Assembly (NCBI RefSeq): GCF_003946725.1
Contig: NZ_RHOY01000016.1
Coordinates: 1-64,000, forward strand
Direction of reading: 5' to 3'
Source: Agrilactobacillus yilanensis
Lineage (GTDB): Bacteria; Bacillota; Bacilli; Lactobacillales; Lactobacillaceae
Length of the DNA: 64,000 nt
The translations under genes and the position numbers were made by a program. This document shows positions 35,695 through 48,261 of this stretch, piece by piece (position 1 is the first letter of the stretch; each line of letters begins with the position of its first letter). The notes below the pieces were generated by a model. The model saw only the letters and a list, made by a program, of their open reading frames with translations, had not been told where the DNA came from and did no database searches.

Positions 35695-35991
35695 TTACGC
35701 TTCGCGTCTAACGATCATATGACGTAACATACCGCCATCGATTTTAGCTAAACGGTCAAATTCATCAATTGCCGTTGTATCTTCAGCATTGATATTGACG
35801 ATATGATAAACGCCTTCGTTATGCTTGTTGATTTCATAAGCAAAACGACGTTTTTGCCAATCTTTAGAATCAACGATTTCAGCACCGTTATCTTTCAAGA
35901 TTGTATCAAAACGTTCAACCAGTGTGCTCTTACCTGCTTCATCAAGATCAGGATTGATGATATAAGTAATTTCATAATGTACTTTAGCCAC
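35695..35991 (-). CDS. rpsF: 30S ribosomal protein S6
   Basis: S6 pairs with S18 on the 30S platform. It has 98 residues with [13 protein letters not shown] at the start and [20 protein letters not shown] in the middle. The start is GTG with GGAGGTG in front. It is the first gene of the operon and its ribosome-binding site lies in a predicted hairpin (see the leader entry). Confidence 0.96.
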   Translation of the reverse strand: MAKVHYEITYIINPDLDEAGKSTLVERFDTILKDNGAEIVDSKDWQKRRFAYEINKHNEGVYHIVNINAEDTTAIDEFDRLAKIDGGMLRHMIVRREA

Positions 35992-36001
35992 TGTCTTGCA
36001 C

Positions 36002-36047
36002 CTCCTTATGGACTTTTGGCTGTTTAGATTTGCTAAACAACAAGGAG
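36002..36047 (-). promoter_or_regulatory. rpsF leader hairpin that hides the ribosome-binding site
   Basis: On the minus strand CTCCTT (36047-36042) pairs with the AAGGAG of the rpsF ribosome-binding site (36007-36002), enclosing a GTTTAG/CTAAAC hairpin. Autogenous control of rpsF operons by the S6:S18 complex at a leader hairpin is known. This element is in the right place, though I did not verify the conserved bulge residues. Confidence 0.6.
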
Positions 36048-36118
36048 TTCTCCATCATTTTGACGGATACTCACAAATATTTACTTTAGCATAAATTTAA
36101 GCCTTTTACAATGAAAAC

Positions 36119-36195
36119 AAAAAAATAATTGTGTTGCCTAACCCGTTGTTGACTTTATTACAGTCAATCTTAGATTACGCAAAACAATTATTTTT
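36119..36195 (-). terminator. Terminator after gyrA
   Basis: This is a long minus-strand foldback in which the arms AATAATTGTTTTGCGTAATC and GGTTAGGCAACACAATTATT enclose a second hairpin (TTGACTGT/CAGTCAA-like). It ends in a T-run. Confidence 0.7.
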
Positions 36196-36218
36196 TAACG
36201 TTTTAAATTGAAATTTAT

Positions 36219-38795
36219 TTAAACTTGAGGTGCATCATCGTCGTCAGCTTGATCTTGTTGTGCGCGATCTAACAATGCATCGATTTCTGGATGTGCTTCG
36301 TCTGTTTCTGTGGCTGGTGCTGTAGCTTCTGATTCAGCCTCATTTTTCTTTTCCGCTTCAGGATCAACTTTGGCCATTGTGGAAACAATCGCTTCATCGT
36401 CCACCCGAATCAACCGAACACCTAAAGTAGCCCGACCTGTTTGCGAAATATTTTCTGCTTCAAATCGAATTAAGACACCGGTGTTTGTCATAACCAAAAT
36501 ATCTTCCGTGCCATGGACCGTCGTTACGCCAGCTAATGGCCCATTTTTACTGCTGATATTAGCGGTCTTAATCCCTTTACCGCCACGGCCTTTAATTAGA
36601 TATTCTGCGGCTGGTGTCCGCTTGCCATAACCTTTTTCTGAAATGACAAAGACATCATAATCTGGCCGTAAAACATCACTGCCCACAACATAATCGGCTT
36701 CTCTTAAGCGGATACCCCGGACACCAGCAGCTGTTCTGCCCATTGCCCGAACGTCTGCTTCGCTAAAGGAAACAGCGTAACCTAAGTGCGTGCCAATTAA
36801 AATATTTTGTTGGCCGTTTGTTAACAAAACATTGCTTAATTCATCATCATCTCTAAGCGTTACGGCACGCAAGCCACTCTTGCGAATATTTTCAAATTCA
36901 GAAACTGCGGTCCGTTTTACCACACCATATTTTGTAATGAAGAACAAATAACTTTCTTCATCTTGGGTCGTCTGGTGTTTTGGAATATGGACAACCGTTT
37001 GAATTTTTTCATCAGAGTCAATCCCTAATAAGTTAATAATTGGAATTCCTTTAGCCGTCCGGCCGTACTCGGGAATTTCATAACCTTTCGAGCGATAAAC
37101 CTTCCCTTGGTTAGTAAAGAATAACAGCACATCATGGGTCGAGGTGATCACCAGATGTTCAATAAAGTCATCATCATGAACACCCATGCCTTGAATCCCA
37201 CGGCCGCCGCGATTTTGAACTTTAAATTCAGTAGAAGGCATCCGTTTGATGTAACCATTATGGGTTAAGGTAATGGCTGATTCTTCTTCTTCGATCAAAT
37301 CTTCGTCTTCAATGCTGAGCACTTCACCGACTAATAATTCCGTCCGCCGATCATCGCCATATTTCTTTTGGATTTCCAATAATTCTTCGTAGATGATTTG
37401 ATTAATCCGTTCCTGATGATTCAAAATTTCTTGATAATCTGCAATATGTGCTTGTAATTCGTTATATTCAGACTCAATTTTATTTCGTTCCAAACCGGTT
37501 AACCGAACAAAACGCATATCCAAAATTGCCTGGGCCTGTTTATCACTTAAATGATATTGGCTCATCAATTCATTTTTAGCCACTTCACCCGTTGGCGAGT
37601 TACGAATTAAAGTAATAATAGCATCCACATGATCTAAGGCAATCCGCAAGCCTTCCAAAATATGCGCTCTAGCTTGCGCCTTTTTCAGATCAAATTGCGT
37701 CCGACGCCGAATAACTTCTTCTTGATGTTTTAAATAATATTCTAAAATCTGCTTTAGATTTAAGACTTTTGGTGCGCCGTCTACAATGGCGACCATGTTA
37801 AAAGAAAAAGAAGTTTGCAGCGGTGTTAGCTTATACAAATTATTCAAAACAACCGTTGCGGTCACGTCACGGCGGACATCAATCACAATCCGCATCCCAT
37901 CACGATCAGACTCATCGTTTAAATCGGTAATGCCTTCTAAACGCTTGTCCCGAGCTAATTCAGCGATACGCTCCACTAATTTTGCTTTGTTCACCATGTA
38001 AGGAATTTCAGTAACGATAATCCGTTCCCGACCATTTTTTTGAACTTCTACATCTACTTTTGCCCGCAGAGTAATACTGCCGCGGCCCGTCTTATAAGCT
38101 TTACGAATGCCAGATTTGCCCATCACAATTGCGCCGGTTGGGAAATCAGGCCCAGGTACAGCCTCCATCAAGTCTTCAATGCTTGCTTCAGGGTTGTCCA
38201 TCAAAATATGCAGGGCTTTGATGACTTCTGCCAGATTATGCGGTGGAATATTCGTAGTCATCCCAACGGCAATCCCCGTCGCCCCATTTACTAATAAGTT
38301 AGGGAAACGAGCTGGCAAAACAACGGGTTCACGTTCACTGCCATCATAGTTATCTGTGAAATCAATTGTATCTTTATTGATATCCCGCAGCATTTCTGTG
38401 GCAATTTTACTCATCCGCGCTTCCGTATAACGCATCGCCGCTGCACCATCACCATCGACAGAGCCAAAATTCCCATGACCATCAACTAACATGTAACGGT
38501 AACTGAAATCTTGGGCCATCCGGACCATAGATTCATAAATTGCCGAATCACCATGGGGGTGAAATTTCCCCATAACATCCCCGACAATCCGGGCTGATTT
38601 TTTATAAGGTTTGTCCGGAGTTACCCCTAACTCGTTCATTCCGTATAAAATCCGCCGATGAACTGGCTTTAAGCCATCTCGGACATCTGGTAATGCCCGG
38701 GCCACGATAACACTCATGGCATAATCTAAAAAAGAACTGCGCATGGTTTTGGATAGATTAACATCTGTGATGCGCCGATCCTGTGCATTATCCAT
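36219..38795 (-). CDS. gyrA: DNA gyrase subunit A
   Basis: GyrA breaks and rejoins DNA during negative supercoiling. It has 858 residues. The catalytic Tyr is in [10 protein letters not shown] (about residue 124). The quinolone-resistance region [11 protein letters not shown] has the Ser and Glu of sensitive strains. The GyrA box is [12 protein letters not shown] (about 555), followed by the beta-pinwheel. The C-terminus is a long acidic, Ala/Glu/Asp-rich tail. It is 38 bp after gyrB. Confidence 0.97.
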   Translation of the reverse strand: MDNAQDRRITDVNLSKTMRSSFLDYAMSVIVARALPDVRDGLKPVHRRILYGMNELGVTPDKPYKKSARIVGDVMGKFHPHGDSAIYESMVRMAQDFSYRYMLVDGHGNFGSVDGDGAAAMRYTEARMSKIATEMLRDINKDTIDFTDNYDGSEREPVVLPARFPNLLVNGATGIAVGMTTNIPPHNLAEVIKALHILMDNPEASIEDLMEAVPGPDFPTGAIVMGKSGIRKAYKTGRGSITLRAKVDVEVQKNGRERIIVTEIPYMVNKAKLVERIAELARDKRLEGITDLNDESDRDGMRIVIDVRRDVTATVVLNNLYKLTPLQTSFSFNMVAIVDGAPKVLNLKQILEYYLKHQEEVIRRRTQFDLKKAQARAHILEGLRIALDHVDAIITLIRNSPTGEVAKNELMSQYHLSDKQAQAILDMRFVRLTGLERNKIESEYNELQAHIADYQEILNHQERINQIIYEELLEIQKKYGDDRRTELLVGEVLSIEDEDLIEEEESAITLTHNGYIKRMPSTEFKVQNRGGRGIQGMGVHDDDFIEHLVITSTHDVLLFFTNQGKVYRSKGYEIPEYGRTAKGIPIINLLGIDSDEKIQTVVHIPKHQTTQDEESYLFFITKYGVVKRTAVSEFENIRKSGLRAVTLRDDDELSNVLLTNGQQNILIGTHLGYAVSFSEADVRAMGRTAAGVRGIRLREADYVVGSDVLRPDYDVFVISEKGYGKRTPAAEYLIKGRGGKGIKTANISSKNGPLAGVTTVHGTEDILVMTNTGVLIRFEAENISQTGRATLGVRLIRVDDEAIVSTMAKVDPEAEKKNEAESEATAPATETDEAHPEIDALLDRAQQDQADDDDAPQV

Positions 38796-38833
38796 GTACT
38801 TTTCAAACTCCCTTCAATAGCACCAAAACCTGT

Positions 38834-40897
<2,064 letters not shown>

Positions 40898-42025
40898 TTA
40901 ACTTGACGGTTCATCTAATACGATGCCGTCTTGAATTGTAAAAATTTTTGGTGTCTTAATAATTTCTTTGGCCACGCTATCCAAGCTCGTCGTCGTCAAA
41001 AAAGTCTGCACCTTATCTTGAAAGGCCTTTAACAAATGGGTTTGCCGGACATCATCTAATTCCGACAATACATCATCTAATAATAAAACTGGATATTCAC
41101 CCGTTTGTGCTTGCATTAAATCAATTTCGGCCAGCTTCACACTCAGCGCCGTTGTCCGCTGCTGACCTTGGGACCCAAACGCCTGAACATTTTGCCCATT
41201 TACATAAAACACAACATCATCCCGATGAGGCCCAAATAATGTTGTCCCATGTTCTATTTCACGTTTTTGATTCGTTTCATAAATTGTTTTAATTGCCTGA
41301 TACAAAACTTCTTCAGAATCACTTAACTGTTCCGTTTTAACAAAGGTTTGATACTTAAAAGTCAATTGTTCTTGCTGATTGGTAATCTCTTGGTGAATAA
41401 TCTGAGCGAAATTTTGCATCTGCTGCAATAGCTGATGCCGAATTTTAATCACCTTAGCACCAAAAGCGGCCAACTGATCCGATAAAACTTCTAAATAAAT
41501 CAAATCATTGGCCTCTTTATATTTTAAACGGCGTAAATATAAATTTCTTTGTTTTAAGACCAGCTTATATTGGCTCAGATTCATCAAATAATTCATATTC
41601 ATCTGACCAAATTCCATATCAATGAATCGGCGTCGATTAGCTGGCGGTCCTTTTACAATTTCTAAGTCCTCTGGTGCAAACAAAACCACGTTAAAGTGGC
41701 CTAAATATGCTGAAAGTTTAGCCTGCTCTAAATGATTGACCTTAGCCCGCTTGCCTTGCTTGCTAATAATCAGCTCCAAGGGCAGCTTTCCGGTCTGGCG
41801 CTGAACGACACCTTCCAATCTAGCGAAATCCTGCTGCCAGCGAATTAGTGCCTTATCGTTGGCCGTTCGATGACTACGGGTTAATGCTAAAACATAGATG
41901 GCTTCCAATAAATTAGTTTTACCCTGTGCGTTCGCCCCGATAAAAATATTAATACCCTGATCAAAATTCAGGGTATTGGTTTCATAATTTCGAAAATTTG
42001 TTAATTCTAAACGTTCTAAAAACAT
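40898..42025 (-). CDS. recF: DNA replication and repair protein RecF
   Basis: RecF loads RecA at gapped DNA. It is an SMC-like ATPase of 375 residues, with the Walker A GANAQGKTNLLEA at about residue 30, the signature FGSQGQQRT, and the Walker B LLLDDVLSELD. The ATG is one base after the stop of yaaA, so translation is probably coupled. A TTG eight codons earlier is less likely. Confidence 0.95.
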   Translation of the reverse strand: MFLERLELTNFRNYETNTLNFDQGINIFIGANAQGKTNLLEAIYVLALTRSHRTANDKALIRWQQDFARLEGVVQRQTGKLPLELIISKQGKRAKVNHLEQAKLSAYLGHFNVVLFAPEDLEIVKGPPANRRRFIDMEFGQMNMNYLMNLSQYKLVLKQRNLYLRRLKYKEANDLIYLEVLSDQLAAFGAKVIKIRHQLLQQMQNFAQIIHQEITNQQEQLTFKYQTFVKTEQLSDSEEVLYQAIKTIYETNQKREIEHGTTLFGPHRDDVVFYVNGQNVQAFGSQGQQRTTALSVKLAEIDLMQAQTGEYPVLLLDDVLSELDDVRQTHLLKAFQDKVQTFLTTTSLDSVAKEIIKTPKIFTIQDGIVLDEPSS

Positions 42026-42026
42026 A

Positions 42027-42248
42027 TTAAACCTGCTTTTGGATTTCAAAAGTCTGATCTAGAACTTCTAAAATATCGCCAGGATAAAGTTTTCGACCAC
42101 GACGCTGCTCAGCTTCATGGTTCACAAAGACAACATTTTCTTGTAAAAACCACTTTGCCTGGCCGCCAGTACCTATAATGCCTTCTTCTTTCAAAACTTG
42201 CGTCAGTGTAATATAAGGTTGTGAAATAACAACAGTTTTCAGCGACAC
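42027..42248 (-). CDS. yaaA: S4-domain protein YaaA
   Basis: This is a small RNA-binding protein of 73 residues with one S4-like domain (ITLTQVLKEEGIIGTGGQAKWFLQENVV region). It sits between dnaN and recF in most Firmicutes and is implicated in ribosome assembly. I use GTG at 42248 because GGAGGTG is 6 nt upstream. A longer start lacks this. Confidence 0.9.
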   Translation of the reverse strand: MSLKTVVISQPYITLTQVLKEEGIIGTGGQAKWFLQENVVFVNHEAEQRRGRKLYPGDILEVLDQTFEIQKQV

Positions 42249-42269
42249 TTCATCACCTCCAGTGAACAA

Positions 42270-42702
42270 ACTTAAAACCCAATGTTTTAAGCAGCTAAAA
42301 AACCGAATATATCAGTAGGATCTCTATACTATTATAGACTTTTATATCTTAAAAAACAAACTATTTGAGGTAAAAACGTCCATTTCAGCCAATTTATTTG
42401 TAATAAGTATCTTATGACTAAAACAGGGGAAAACAATTCAAAAAGCAAAATAAGTCCATTTTAGCCAAATTAGCCTTAATTTTTCATTTTGGCTCGCTAA
42501 AAACACAAAGCAATAACTTAAATTTCAATCAATTTAAGTTCAAAGCGTTAAAAAACACCTAAAAAAGTGTCCAAACTAGCACAATTTTTCTTGTGTAGTA
42601 GGACACTTTTTCGTTATTTAATGACACTCAACTTTTAATACAAACCGCTGAATACAGCATCAGTACAACTGATATACAAGAATTTTAAATTTGGTATACC
42701 AA
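42270..42702. other. 433-bp gap between yaaA and dnaN
   Basis: This is AT-rich DNA with no open frame of note. It holds the dnaN terminator (42561-42612). It probably also holds a promoter for the yaaA-recF-gyrB-gyrA transcript, although I see no strong -35/-10 pair. The phrase TCCATTT(T/C)AGCCAA occurs twice (near 42379 and 42450), as a weak direct repeat. Confidence 0.5.
42561..42612. terminator. Terminator after dnaN
   Basis: AAAAAGTGTCC pairs with GGACACTTTTT, with GCACAA/TTGTGT inside. T-runs lie on both sides, so it can work in either direction, but dnaN is the only gene reading in. Confidence 0.8.
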
Positions 42703-43842
42703 TTAAAAAGTCCGGACAGGTGTAATTAATTGAATAAAATTGTCGTCGTCTTCAGAAGGCACTAACGTAAATGGCCGCAATGCTGAAGTGAAGGCGACTT
42801 TCACGTTAGTTTGGCCAAAGGACCGCAATGCGTCTTTCATATAATCCGGATTAAATGAAATATCCAAACGTTCACCAGATAAATTTTCGAATTTTAAAGC
42901 TTCTTCCACATTCCCGAGTTCTGGGGAATTACTGTAAATCGTTGCCACTTGATCAGCAGGTTCAAAGACTAACCGGACTACGTTGTTTTGACTCGCATGA
43001 GACAGTAAAGAAGCCCGTTCAATCGAAGCTAATAAGACATTAGACTCAAATTCAACTTGCGTCGTTGACTCTGTTGGAATTAAACGATCTGTATCCGGAT
43101 AAGTGCCTTCCAAAAGCCGCGAATAAAATTGAATCGTCCCTGCGGTAAATAAAACTTGGTTTTCGGTAATTCTTAAGTCGACTTCTTCGATATCTTCTGT
43201 TAAAATTTTAGCCAGTTCCGTTAAACTTTTACCAGGAATAATGACATCATATTCTAGATTTTGCGTATTTTCTAAAGTCAGCTTCCGTTGAGACAACCGA
43301 TGACTGTCCGTTGCCACGGCTGAAAGCAATTGATCATTGACTTTCAAGTGAACCCCGGTCAAAATTGGCCGACTTTCTTGGTTTGAAACTGCAATAACCG
43401 TTTGAGAAATCACTTGTTTTAAAATATCTGCAGAAAGTGTCAGTTTTTGGGCCGCATTAACTTCTGGCAGTCTAGGATAGCTGTTGGCATCTAAACCATT
43501 AATATTAAATGAAGCAGGCCCTGAAGTGATCGTTGTTTGGAAGCCTTCTTCAACAATAATTGTCATTAAGTTATTCGGTAATTTTTTAACGATTTCGCCA
43601 AAGAACCGGGCAGGTAACACAATATTGCCGGTTTCTGCAATCACTAATTGGGCATCGGGATCATTAACATCAATGATGGCCTCAATGGAAATGTCCGCAT
43701 CACTACCCGTTAAAGTAAGGCCATTATGCGTTAATTCTAATTTAAGTCCGGTTAAAATTGGAATGGTAACTTTATTGGAAATAGCCCGTTGAACATCATT
43801 TAAAGTTTTTATGAATCTTGAACGGCTAATTGTAAATTTCAT
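42703..43842 (-). CDS. dnaN: DNA polymerase III sliding clamp (beta subunit)
   Basis: This ring-shaped processivity clamp has 379 residues in three similar domains. It starts MKFTISRSRFIKTLNDVQRAIS (22 residues, given here as the family N-terminus) and ends PFTLVP...QLITPVRTF, the usual hydrophobic C-terminal strand. It lies 176 bp downstream of dnaA. Confidence 0.97.
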   Translation of the reverse strand: MKFTISRSRFIKTLNDVQRAISNKVTIPILTGLKLELTHNGLTLTGSDADISIEAIIDVNDPDAQLVIAETGNIVLPARFFGEIVKKLPNNLMTIIVEEGFQTTITSGPASFNINGLDANSYPRLPEVNAAQKLTLSADILKQVISQTVIAVSNQESRPILTGVHLKVNDQLLSAVATDSHRLSQRKLTLENTQNLEYDVIIPGKSLTELAKILTEDIEEVDLRITENQVLFTAGTIQFYSRLLEGTYPDTDRLIPTESTTQVEFESNVLLASIERASLLSHASQNNVVRLVFEPADQVATIYSNSPELGNVEEALKFENLSGERLDISFNPDYMKDALRSFGQTNVKVAFTSALRPFTLVPSEDDDNFIQLITPVRTF

Positions 43843-43925
43843 GAAGCATCCTCCTAGGGTACAACTTGTTTTTTAGATAAATCTATTAATTAATAATGTA
43901 GTAATAGTAGTAGAGCGGTGAATAC

Positions 43926-44016
43926 TGTGGAAAACTAAAAAAAAGAAGGCCTATTTAGTTTTTCACATGTGGATAAAAAAAGGATAACCTTGAGGAAAAG
44001 CCAAAAGTTATCCCCA
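43926..44016. other. DnaA-box-like sites between dnaA and dnaN
   Basis: A perfect DnaA box TGTGGATAA lies at 43968-43976, with near matches TGTGGAAAA at 43926-43934 and TTATCCCCA at 44008-44016. Secondary box clusters downstream of dnaA are common in Firmicutes (Bacillus has one at this place). Confidence 0.7.
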
Positions 44017-44018
44017 GA

Positions 44019-45383
44019 TCAATTTTTCAAAAGATTCTTTAATTCTGCAATATTATTCTTTAAATCTTGATCATCGCTAAGACTTTGATCAATTTTTTCA
44101 TGGGCATGGATAACGGTGGTATGATCTTTACCGCCAAACTCCATGCCTATTTTTGGTAGCGAACTATCTGTGAGTTCTCGAGATAGATACATAGCAATTT
44201 GTCTTGGCACAACAATGCCTTTATTGCGTTTTTTACCTTTAAGATCTGTCAAAGAAATATGGTAATATTTGGCTACGGTTTCTTGAATTTTAAGAATAGA
44301 TAAGCCGTTAGCGGCGTCACTCAACTTCAGGCTCTTCAAGGCATCAGCCGCCAGACTAGTGGAAATAACTTCATTTTTCATATTGGCGTAAGCATGTACT
44401 CGAATTAAGGCGCCTTCTAGTTCCCGAATATTGGAATCAATCTGGCCTGCGATATAAGACAAAGTATCATCTGGAATGTCCAGTTGGTCCGCATCGGCTT
44501 TATTGCGTAAAATAGCAATCCGAGTTTCTAAGTCTGGCGGTGTAATGTCAACAGATAAGCCCCATTTAAAGCGAGAAACTAAGCGGTCTTGCAGTTTTGG
44601 AATTTCATTTGGCAAACGATCAGAAGTGAGGACAATTTGTTTTTTTTCTTCATATAAATCATTAAATGTATGGAAAAACTCTTCTTGTGTCGCTTCTTTA
44701 TCCGCAAAAAACTGCACGTCATCTACCATTAATAGGTCCACGCTACGATATTCTTCACGGAATTGTTTTTGTGTGTTGGTTTGAATCGCACTGACAAGGT
44801 CATTCGTAAAAGTTTCGCTGGTTACATATTTGACTTTTGCGTTGGGTTTATTGGTTAACAACTGATGGCCGATAGCTTGCATCAAATGGGTTTTACCCAA
44901 ACCCACGCCCCCATATAAAAATAGTGGGTTGTATAAAACGCCAGGCTCTTCTGAAACAACTAACGCCGCTGCATGGGCCATTTGATTACCGGTACCCGTG
45001 ACAAAAGTTTCAAAAGTGTATTTGCTGTTTAAATGCGTATTCGTTAAGAATCGATTGGTTTCGGTCGCTGCTTCAGTTGTTTCTTTTTTGGCCGGTTCTG
45101 TGGTGGCTTCCGGTGCTGTTAAATCAGCATCATCTTCAGCGGCAACGATCAAAATTGGATTTAACTCGACGTTAAAATGCGCATAAATGATTTCGACGAT
45201 TTTTGTTAAAATATTGCTCTCCCAATAATCCTTATGCAATTTCGAAGGTACAGAAATCTTTAGGTTATTACCGACTAAGGCCACAGGTTTTGCAGATTGA
45301 ATCCAAGTTCGATAACTGACTAAAGTGAAACTTGCTTGAAATTGCTGATCAATGTAGTGCCAAAGCTCCTCTAAATTTGGCAA
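44019..45383 (-). CDS. dnaA: Chromosomal replication initiator DnaA
   Basis: DnaA binds DnaA boxes and opens oriC. It has 454 residues: an N-terminal domain ([15 protein letters not shown]), a variable linker, an AAA+ domain with Walker [11 protein letters not shown] and Walker [10 protein letters not shown], and a C-terminal DNA-binding domain with the signature [16 protein letters not shown] chose TTG at 45383 because AGGGGAGGG lies 8 nt upstream. A start seven codons earlier would overlap that site. Confidence 0.96.
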   Translation of the reverse strand: MPNLEELWHYIDQQFQASFTLVSYRTWIQSAKPVALVGNNLKISVPSKLHKDYWESNILTKIVEIIYAHFNVELNPILIVAAEDDADLTAPEATTEPAKKETTEAATETNRFLTNTHLNSKYTFETFVTGTGNQMAHAAALVVSEEPGVLYNPLFLYGGVGLGKTHLMQAIGHQLLTNKPNAKVKYVTSETFTNDLVSAIQTNTQKQFREEYRSVDLLMVDDVQFFADKEATQEEFFHTFNDLYEEKKQIVLTSDRLPNEIPKLQDRLVSRFKWGLSVDITPPDLETRIAILRNKADADQLDIPDDTLSYIAGQIDSNIRELEGALIRVHAYANMKNEVISTSLAADALKSLKLSDAANGLSILKIQETVAKYYHISLTDLKGKKRNKGIVVPRQIAMYLSRELTDSSLPKIGMEFGGKDHTTVIHAHEKIDQSLSDDQDLKNNIAELKNLLKN

Positions 45384-45404
45384 CGATTTTTCCCTCCCCT
45401 TCAA

Positions 45405-45850
45405 CTTGATAAAGTGTATTCTAAAAAGTTATGCACATTTTTAGTGTACTGAAATATTTTAGCATTTATAAAAAAAGTTTTCCACAGGAAGATCGCTAAG
45501 ATTTATTTAAATCACAATTCCCAAAAACAAAAATATTAATGACTGTGGATAGTGGGGATTTTAATAAAATTTTTGAGTTATCCACAGATGACATCTGAAT
45601 ACAAAAGCCTATAGTATACCATTATTAATGGTTATTAACACACAAAAAACGAAGCTGTGGATAGTTTAAAATTAACAGCGTTAACTTGTGGATACTCCTC
45701 AAAAAAGGCTGTGGAAAACTTTTAAACTAAAAAATTATATTTTTTTGATAGGCACATCTTTTTAGTGAGCTGTGGATAAAATTGCGCCACAGAATTTAAA
45801 ATTTTATTTGCGTTCTATCAAAAATGTGATATTATAGGCTAGTGATTGTA
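45405..45850. other. oriC: Replication origin oriC
   Basis: Seven DnaA boxes lie between dnaA and rpmH: 45478-45486 (TTTTCCACA), 45544-45552 (TGTGGATAG), 45578-45586 (TTATCCACA, perfect), 45656-45664 (TGTGGATAG), 45687-45695 (TGTGGATAC), 45710-45718 (TGTGGAAAA) and 45771-45779 (TGTGGATAA, perfect). An AT-rich tract at 45719-45750 follows the sixth box and is a likely unwinding element. Genes diverge from here, and + strand base composition changes from C-rich on the left to G-rich on the right. Confidence 0.92.
45807..45835 (+). promoter_or_regulatory. Promoter of rpmH
   Basis: TTTGCG, 17 bp and TATTAT lie just right of the last DnaA box, about 84 bp before the rpmH start. Confidence 0.65.
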
Positions 45851-45918
45851 TTTAACGGTGTATTTCTATGATCTAAACTTAAATAAATTTTCACCGTATC
45901 ATCCGAGGAGGTGTAGTT

Positions 45919-46059
45919 TTGACAACAAAACGGACTTATCAACCTAAGAAACGTCATCGTGAACGTGTCCATGGTTTCAAGAAGAGAATGAGTACTAAAA
46001 ACGGCCGTAAGGTATTAGCTAGACGCCGTGCAAAAGGCAGAAAGGTATTGTCTGCATAA
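45919..46059 (+). CDS. rpmH: 50S ribosomal protein L34
   Basis: L34 is a 46-residue, very basic protein of the large subunit. It has the family text [18 protein letters not shown] and ends GRKVLSA. The start is TTG, with GAGGAGGTG about 7 nt upstream. It is the first gene to the right of oriC, as in nearly all Firmicutes. The stop is followed directly by a terminator hairpin. Confidence 0.96.
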   Translation: MTTKRTYQPKKRHRERVHGFKKRMSTKNGRKVLARRRAKGRKVLSA

Positions 46060-46061
46060 GG

Positions 46062-46085
46062 CCACTGATGATTCAGTGGTTTTTT
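46062..46085 (+). terminator. Terminator-like hairpin between rpmH and rnpA
   Basis: CCACTGA/TCAGTGG is followed by six T, so only part of the rpmH transcripts should continue into rnpA. Confidence 0.8.
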
Positions 46086-46146
46086 ATTTAGCTTTTTTAA
46101 TCATTTCCTATTAATATAGGTAAATTTAGTTAGGATAAGGATAATT

Positions 46147-46512
46147 ATGCGTAAATCGTATCGGATTAAAAAGGAGGCCGAGTTCCAAAACGTTTTTACA
46201 ACTGGAGCTTCGATGGCCAATCGGAATTTTGTTGTCTGTCATTTAACGGTGCCTGCACAAAAGCATTTTCGTGTCGGCATTTCCGTTGGTAAAAAGGTTG
46301 GCCATACTGCGGTCTTACGTAATCAAATTAAACGTTATATTCGACAAAGCTTGTTAGAATTGAAACCTTATCTAAAGCAAGATGTTGATTTTTTAGTGAT
46401 CGCCCGTAAACCAAGTAAAGATTTAGACTTTTTTGAGACGAAAAAAAATTTGATTCATGTCTTCAAACTGGCGGGCTTGCTAGACAAAGATTTTGAAATG
46501 ACAAAATCTTAA
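46147..46512 (+). CDS. rnpA: Ribonuclease P protein component
   Basis: RnpA helps the RNase P RNA process tRNA 5' ends. It has 121 residues with [16 protein letters not shown] at the N-terminus and the conserved basic helix [11 protein letters not shown] at about residue 58. It precedes yidC by 38 bp. Confidence 0.95.
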   Translation: MRKSYRIKKEAEFQNVFTTGASMANRNFVVCHLTVPAQKHFRVGISVGKKVGHTAVLRNQIKRYIRQSLLELKPYLKQDVDFLVIARKPSKDLDFFETKKNLIHVFKLAGLLDKDFEMTKS

Positions 46513-46550
46513 TTGAGACGGGTAATCAAGAAAATGATGAGGGAATGCTT

Positions 46551-47393
46551 TTGAATAAACGACAACTTAAACGCTTAGCTTTATTTGGCTTTTTGGCGCT
46601 ACTAATTGTAGTATTATCTGGCTGTACCAATATCACTACGCCAGTAACGAAGGATAGTACAGGTATTTGGGATCATTACATAGTTTATAACTTCTCACAG
46701 TTTATTTTATGGATCGCACATATCTTTAATAACAGTTTTGGCTGGGCCATTGTGATCTTTACGATTATTATTCGGTTGGTTTTATTACCATTAAATCATT
46801 TCCAAATGAAGAGTATGCGGAAACAAATGGAAATTCAGCCAGAATTAGAAGCACTACGTAAGAAATATGATGCTAAAGATGCGGACACACAGCGTAAATT
46901 GCAGACGGAAACGCAAAAGTTGATGTCTGAAGCTGGCGTTAATCCACTGATGGGTTGTTTACCGTTAGTGATTCAGTTACCATTTATGTATGCGTTGTTC
47001 CAGGCGATTGCCAGAACGAAAGCTTTAAGTGAAGGTAGTTTCTTATGGATGCAGCTTGGGGCTAAAGATCCGTACTACATTATGCCAATTTTAGCGGCGC
47101 TGTTCACTTTAGCCACTTCTTATCTTTCTAGTTTGTCACAGCCAACGCAAAATGCGACAACGCGGATGATGACTTGGGGGATGCCAATCATTATTTTGTT
47201 CACCTCCTTGAATTTCCAGTCAGCGATTACCTTATATTGGGTAGTTTCTAACGCTTTCCAAGTTGGGCAGACACTATTATTACAAAATCCTTATAAGATC
47301 ATTCGAGAAAGAGAAGCAAAGGTACAAGCGAAAAAAGATCGCGAAAAAGCATTACAGAAGGCACGAAAGAAAGCTTATCGGCGAAAACGATAG
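46551..47393 (+). CDS. yidC: Membrane protein insertase YidC/OxaA
   Basis: YidC inserts and folds membrane proteins. It is a lipoprotein of 280 residues with a signal peptide and lipobox LSGC, then five membrane segments. The first holds WAIVIFTIIIRLVLLP with the conserved Arg in the groove. The basic C-terminal tail (ARKKAYRRKR) may bind ribosomes. TTG at 46551 is the start because GAGGG lies 7 nt upstream. An ATG two codons before is too close to it. Confidence 0.94.
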   Translation: MNKRQLKRLALFGFLALLIVVLSGCTNITTPVTKDSTGIWDHYIVYNFSQFILWIAHIFNNSFGWAIVIFTIIIRLVLLPLNHFQMKSMRKQMEIQPELEALRKKYDAKDADTQRKLQTETQKLMSEAGVNPLMGCLPLVIQLPFMYALFQAIARTKALSEGSFLWMQLGAKDPYYIMPILAALFTLATSYLSSLSQPTQNATTRMMTWGMPIIILFTSLNFQSAITLYWVVSNAFQVGQTLLLQNPYKIIREREAKVQAKKDREKALQKARKKAYRRKR

Positions 47394-47411
47394 TAAAGAG
47401 GAGGTTTATCC

Positions 47412-48200
47412 ATGCCAACTTTTGAAGGTTCAACAGTTCAAAAGGCCATAAAAAAGGGTTTAAAAGCTCTGAATTTGACCGAAGTAGAAGTTACAGTAAA
47501 AGTGGTTTCTGAAGGAAAACGGGGCGGCTTTTTGGGCTTAGGCGGTGATCCAGCAGTCGTTCAGGTGGAAAAAATTCCAGAGCCTGTACCTGAAGCAGAA
47601 TTAGAACCAGACCGTCAAGCGCAGCCGCTACCAACACCAGCTGTTCAAGATGGGGATGACGTCATTCCCAAAACCCAGTTAACTGAATCTAAAAAACCAG
47701 AGACAGCTGAAAAACCAGCTGCTCAACCTGCAACCGTTGTTGACAACGATGAGGTTTTAAAAGATTTAGGTGTTTATATTACCAGTATTTGCGCCACCTT
47801 AAAAACACCGGTTTTGATTAAGTTATCTCGGCAGCAAAATGAAGTTGTGTATCAGCTGGATACCAATAAAGAAGGTTTGGTCATTGGTAAACATGGACGG
47901 ACCATCAACTCTTTACAATATTTAGCGCAGACTTATTTTAATCATTATGGCAAAGGCAAGTTTCGGATTACTTTAAATGTGGGTAATTACCGGCAACGCC
48001 GTGAAGAAACCTTAAAACACTTAGCGGATAAGGCCGCGCGAGAAGTCATCGCTTCGGGCAAACCTTATTTGTTAGATGACATGCCTTCTTTTGAACGGAA
48101 AGTCATTCATCAACAATTAGCTGATAATACGCATGTTGATACGATTTCAGAAGGTAAAGAACCTCATCGTTATGTGATTATTAAAAGTAAGTTTAATTAA
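47412..48200 (+). CDS. jag: RNA-binding protein Jag (KhpB)
   Basis: Jag/KhpB is an RNA-binding protein linked to cell elongation and division in streptococci and lactobacilli. It has 262 residues: a Jag-N domain (about 1-52, with GKRGGFLGLGG), a Pro/Glu-rich linker, a KH domain with GKHGRTINSLQ (about 157-167), and a C-terminal R3H domain (EPHRYVII). It follows yidC by 18 bp. GAGGAGG precedes the ATG. Confidence 0.94.
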   Translation: MPTFEGSTVQKAIKKGLKALNLTEVEVTVKVVSEGKRGGFLGLGGDPAVVQVEKIPEPVPEAELEPDRQAQPLPTPAVQDGDDVIPKTQLTESKKPETAEKPAAQPATVVDNDEVLKDLGVYITSICATLKTPVLIKLSRQQNEVVYQLDTNKEGLVIGKHGRTINSLQYLAQTYFNHYGKGKFRITLNVGNYRQRREETLKHLADKAAREVIASGKPYLLDDMPSFERKVIHQQLADNTHVDTISEGKEPHRYVIIKSKFN

Positions 48201-48203
48201 GTT

Positions 48204-48232
48204 TTGACAAATTGATTTAAAATTAGTATATT
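48204..48232 (+). promoter_or_regulatory. Strong promoter between jag and mnmE
   Basis: TTGACA, exactly 17 bp and TATATT lie immediately after jag. Transcription from here would begin near 48239, ahead of the hairpin at 48262. Confidence 0.8.
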
Positions 48233-48261
48233 ATAGACATTTAAATACGGACGAAGTAGTC

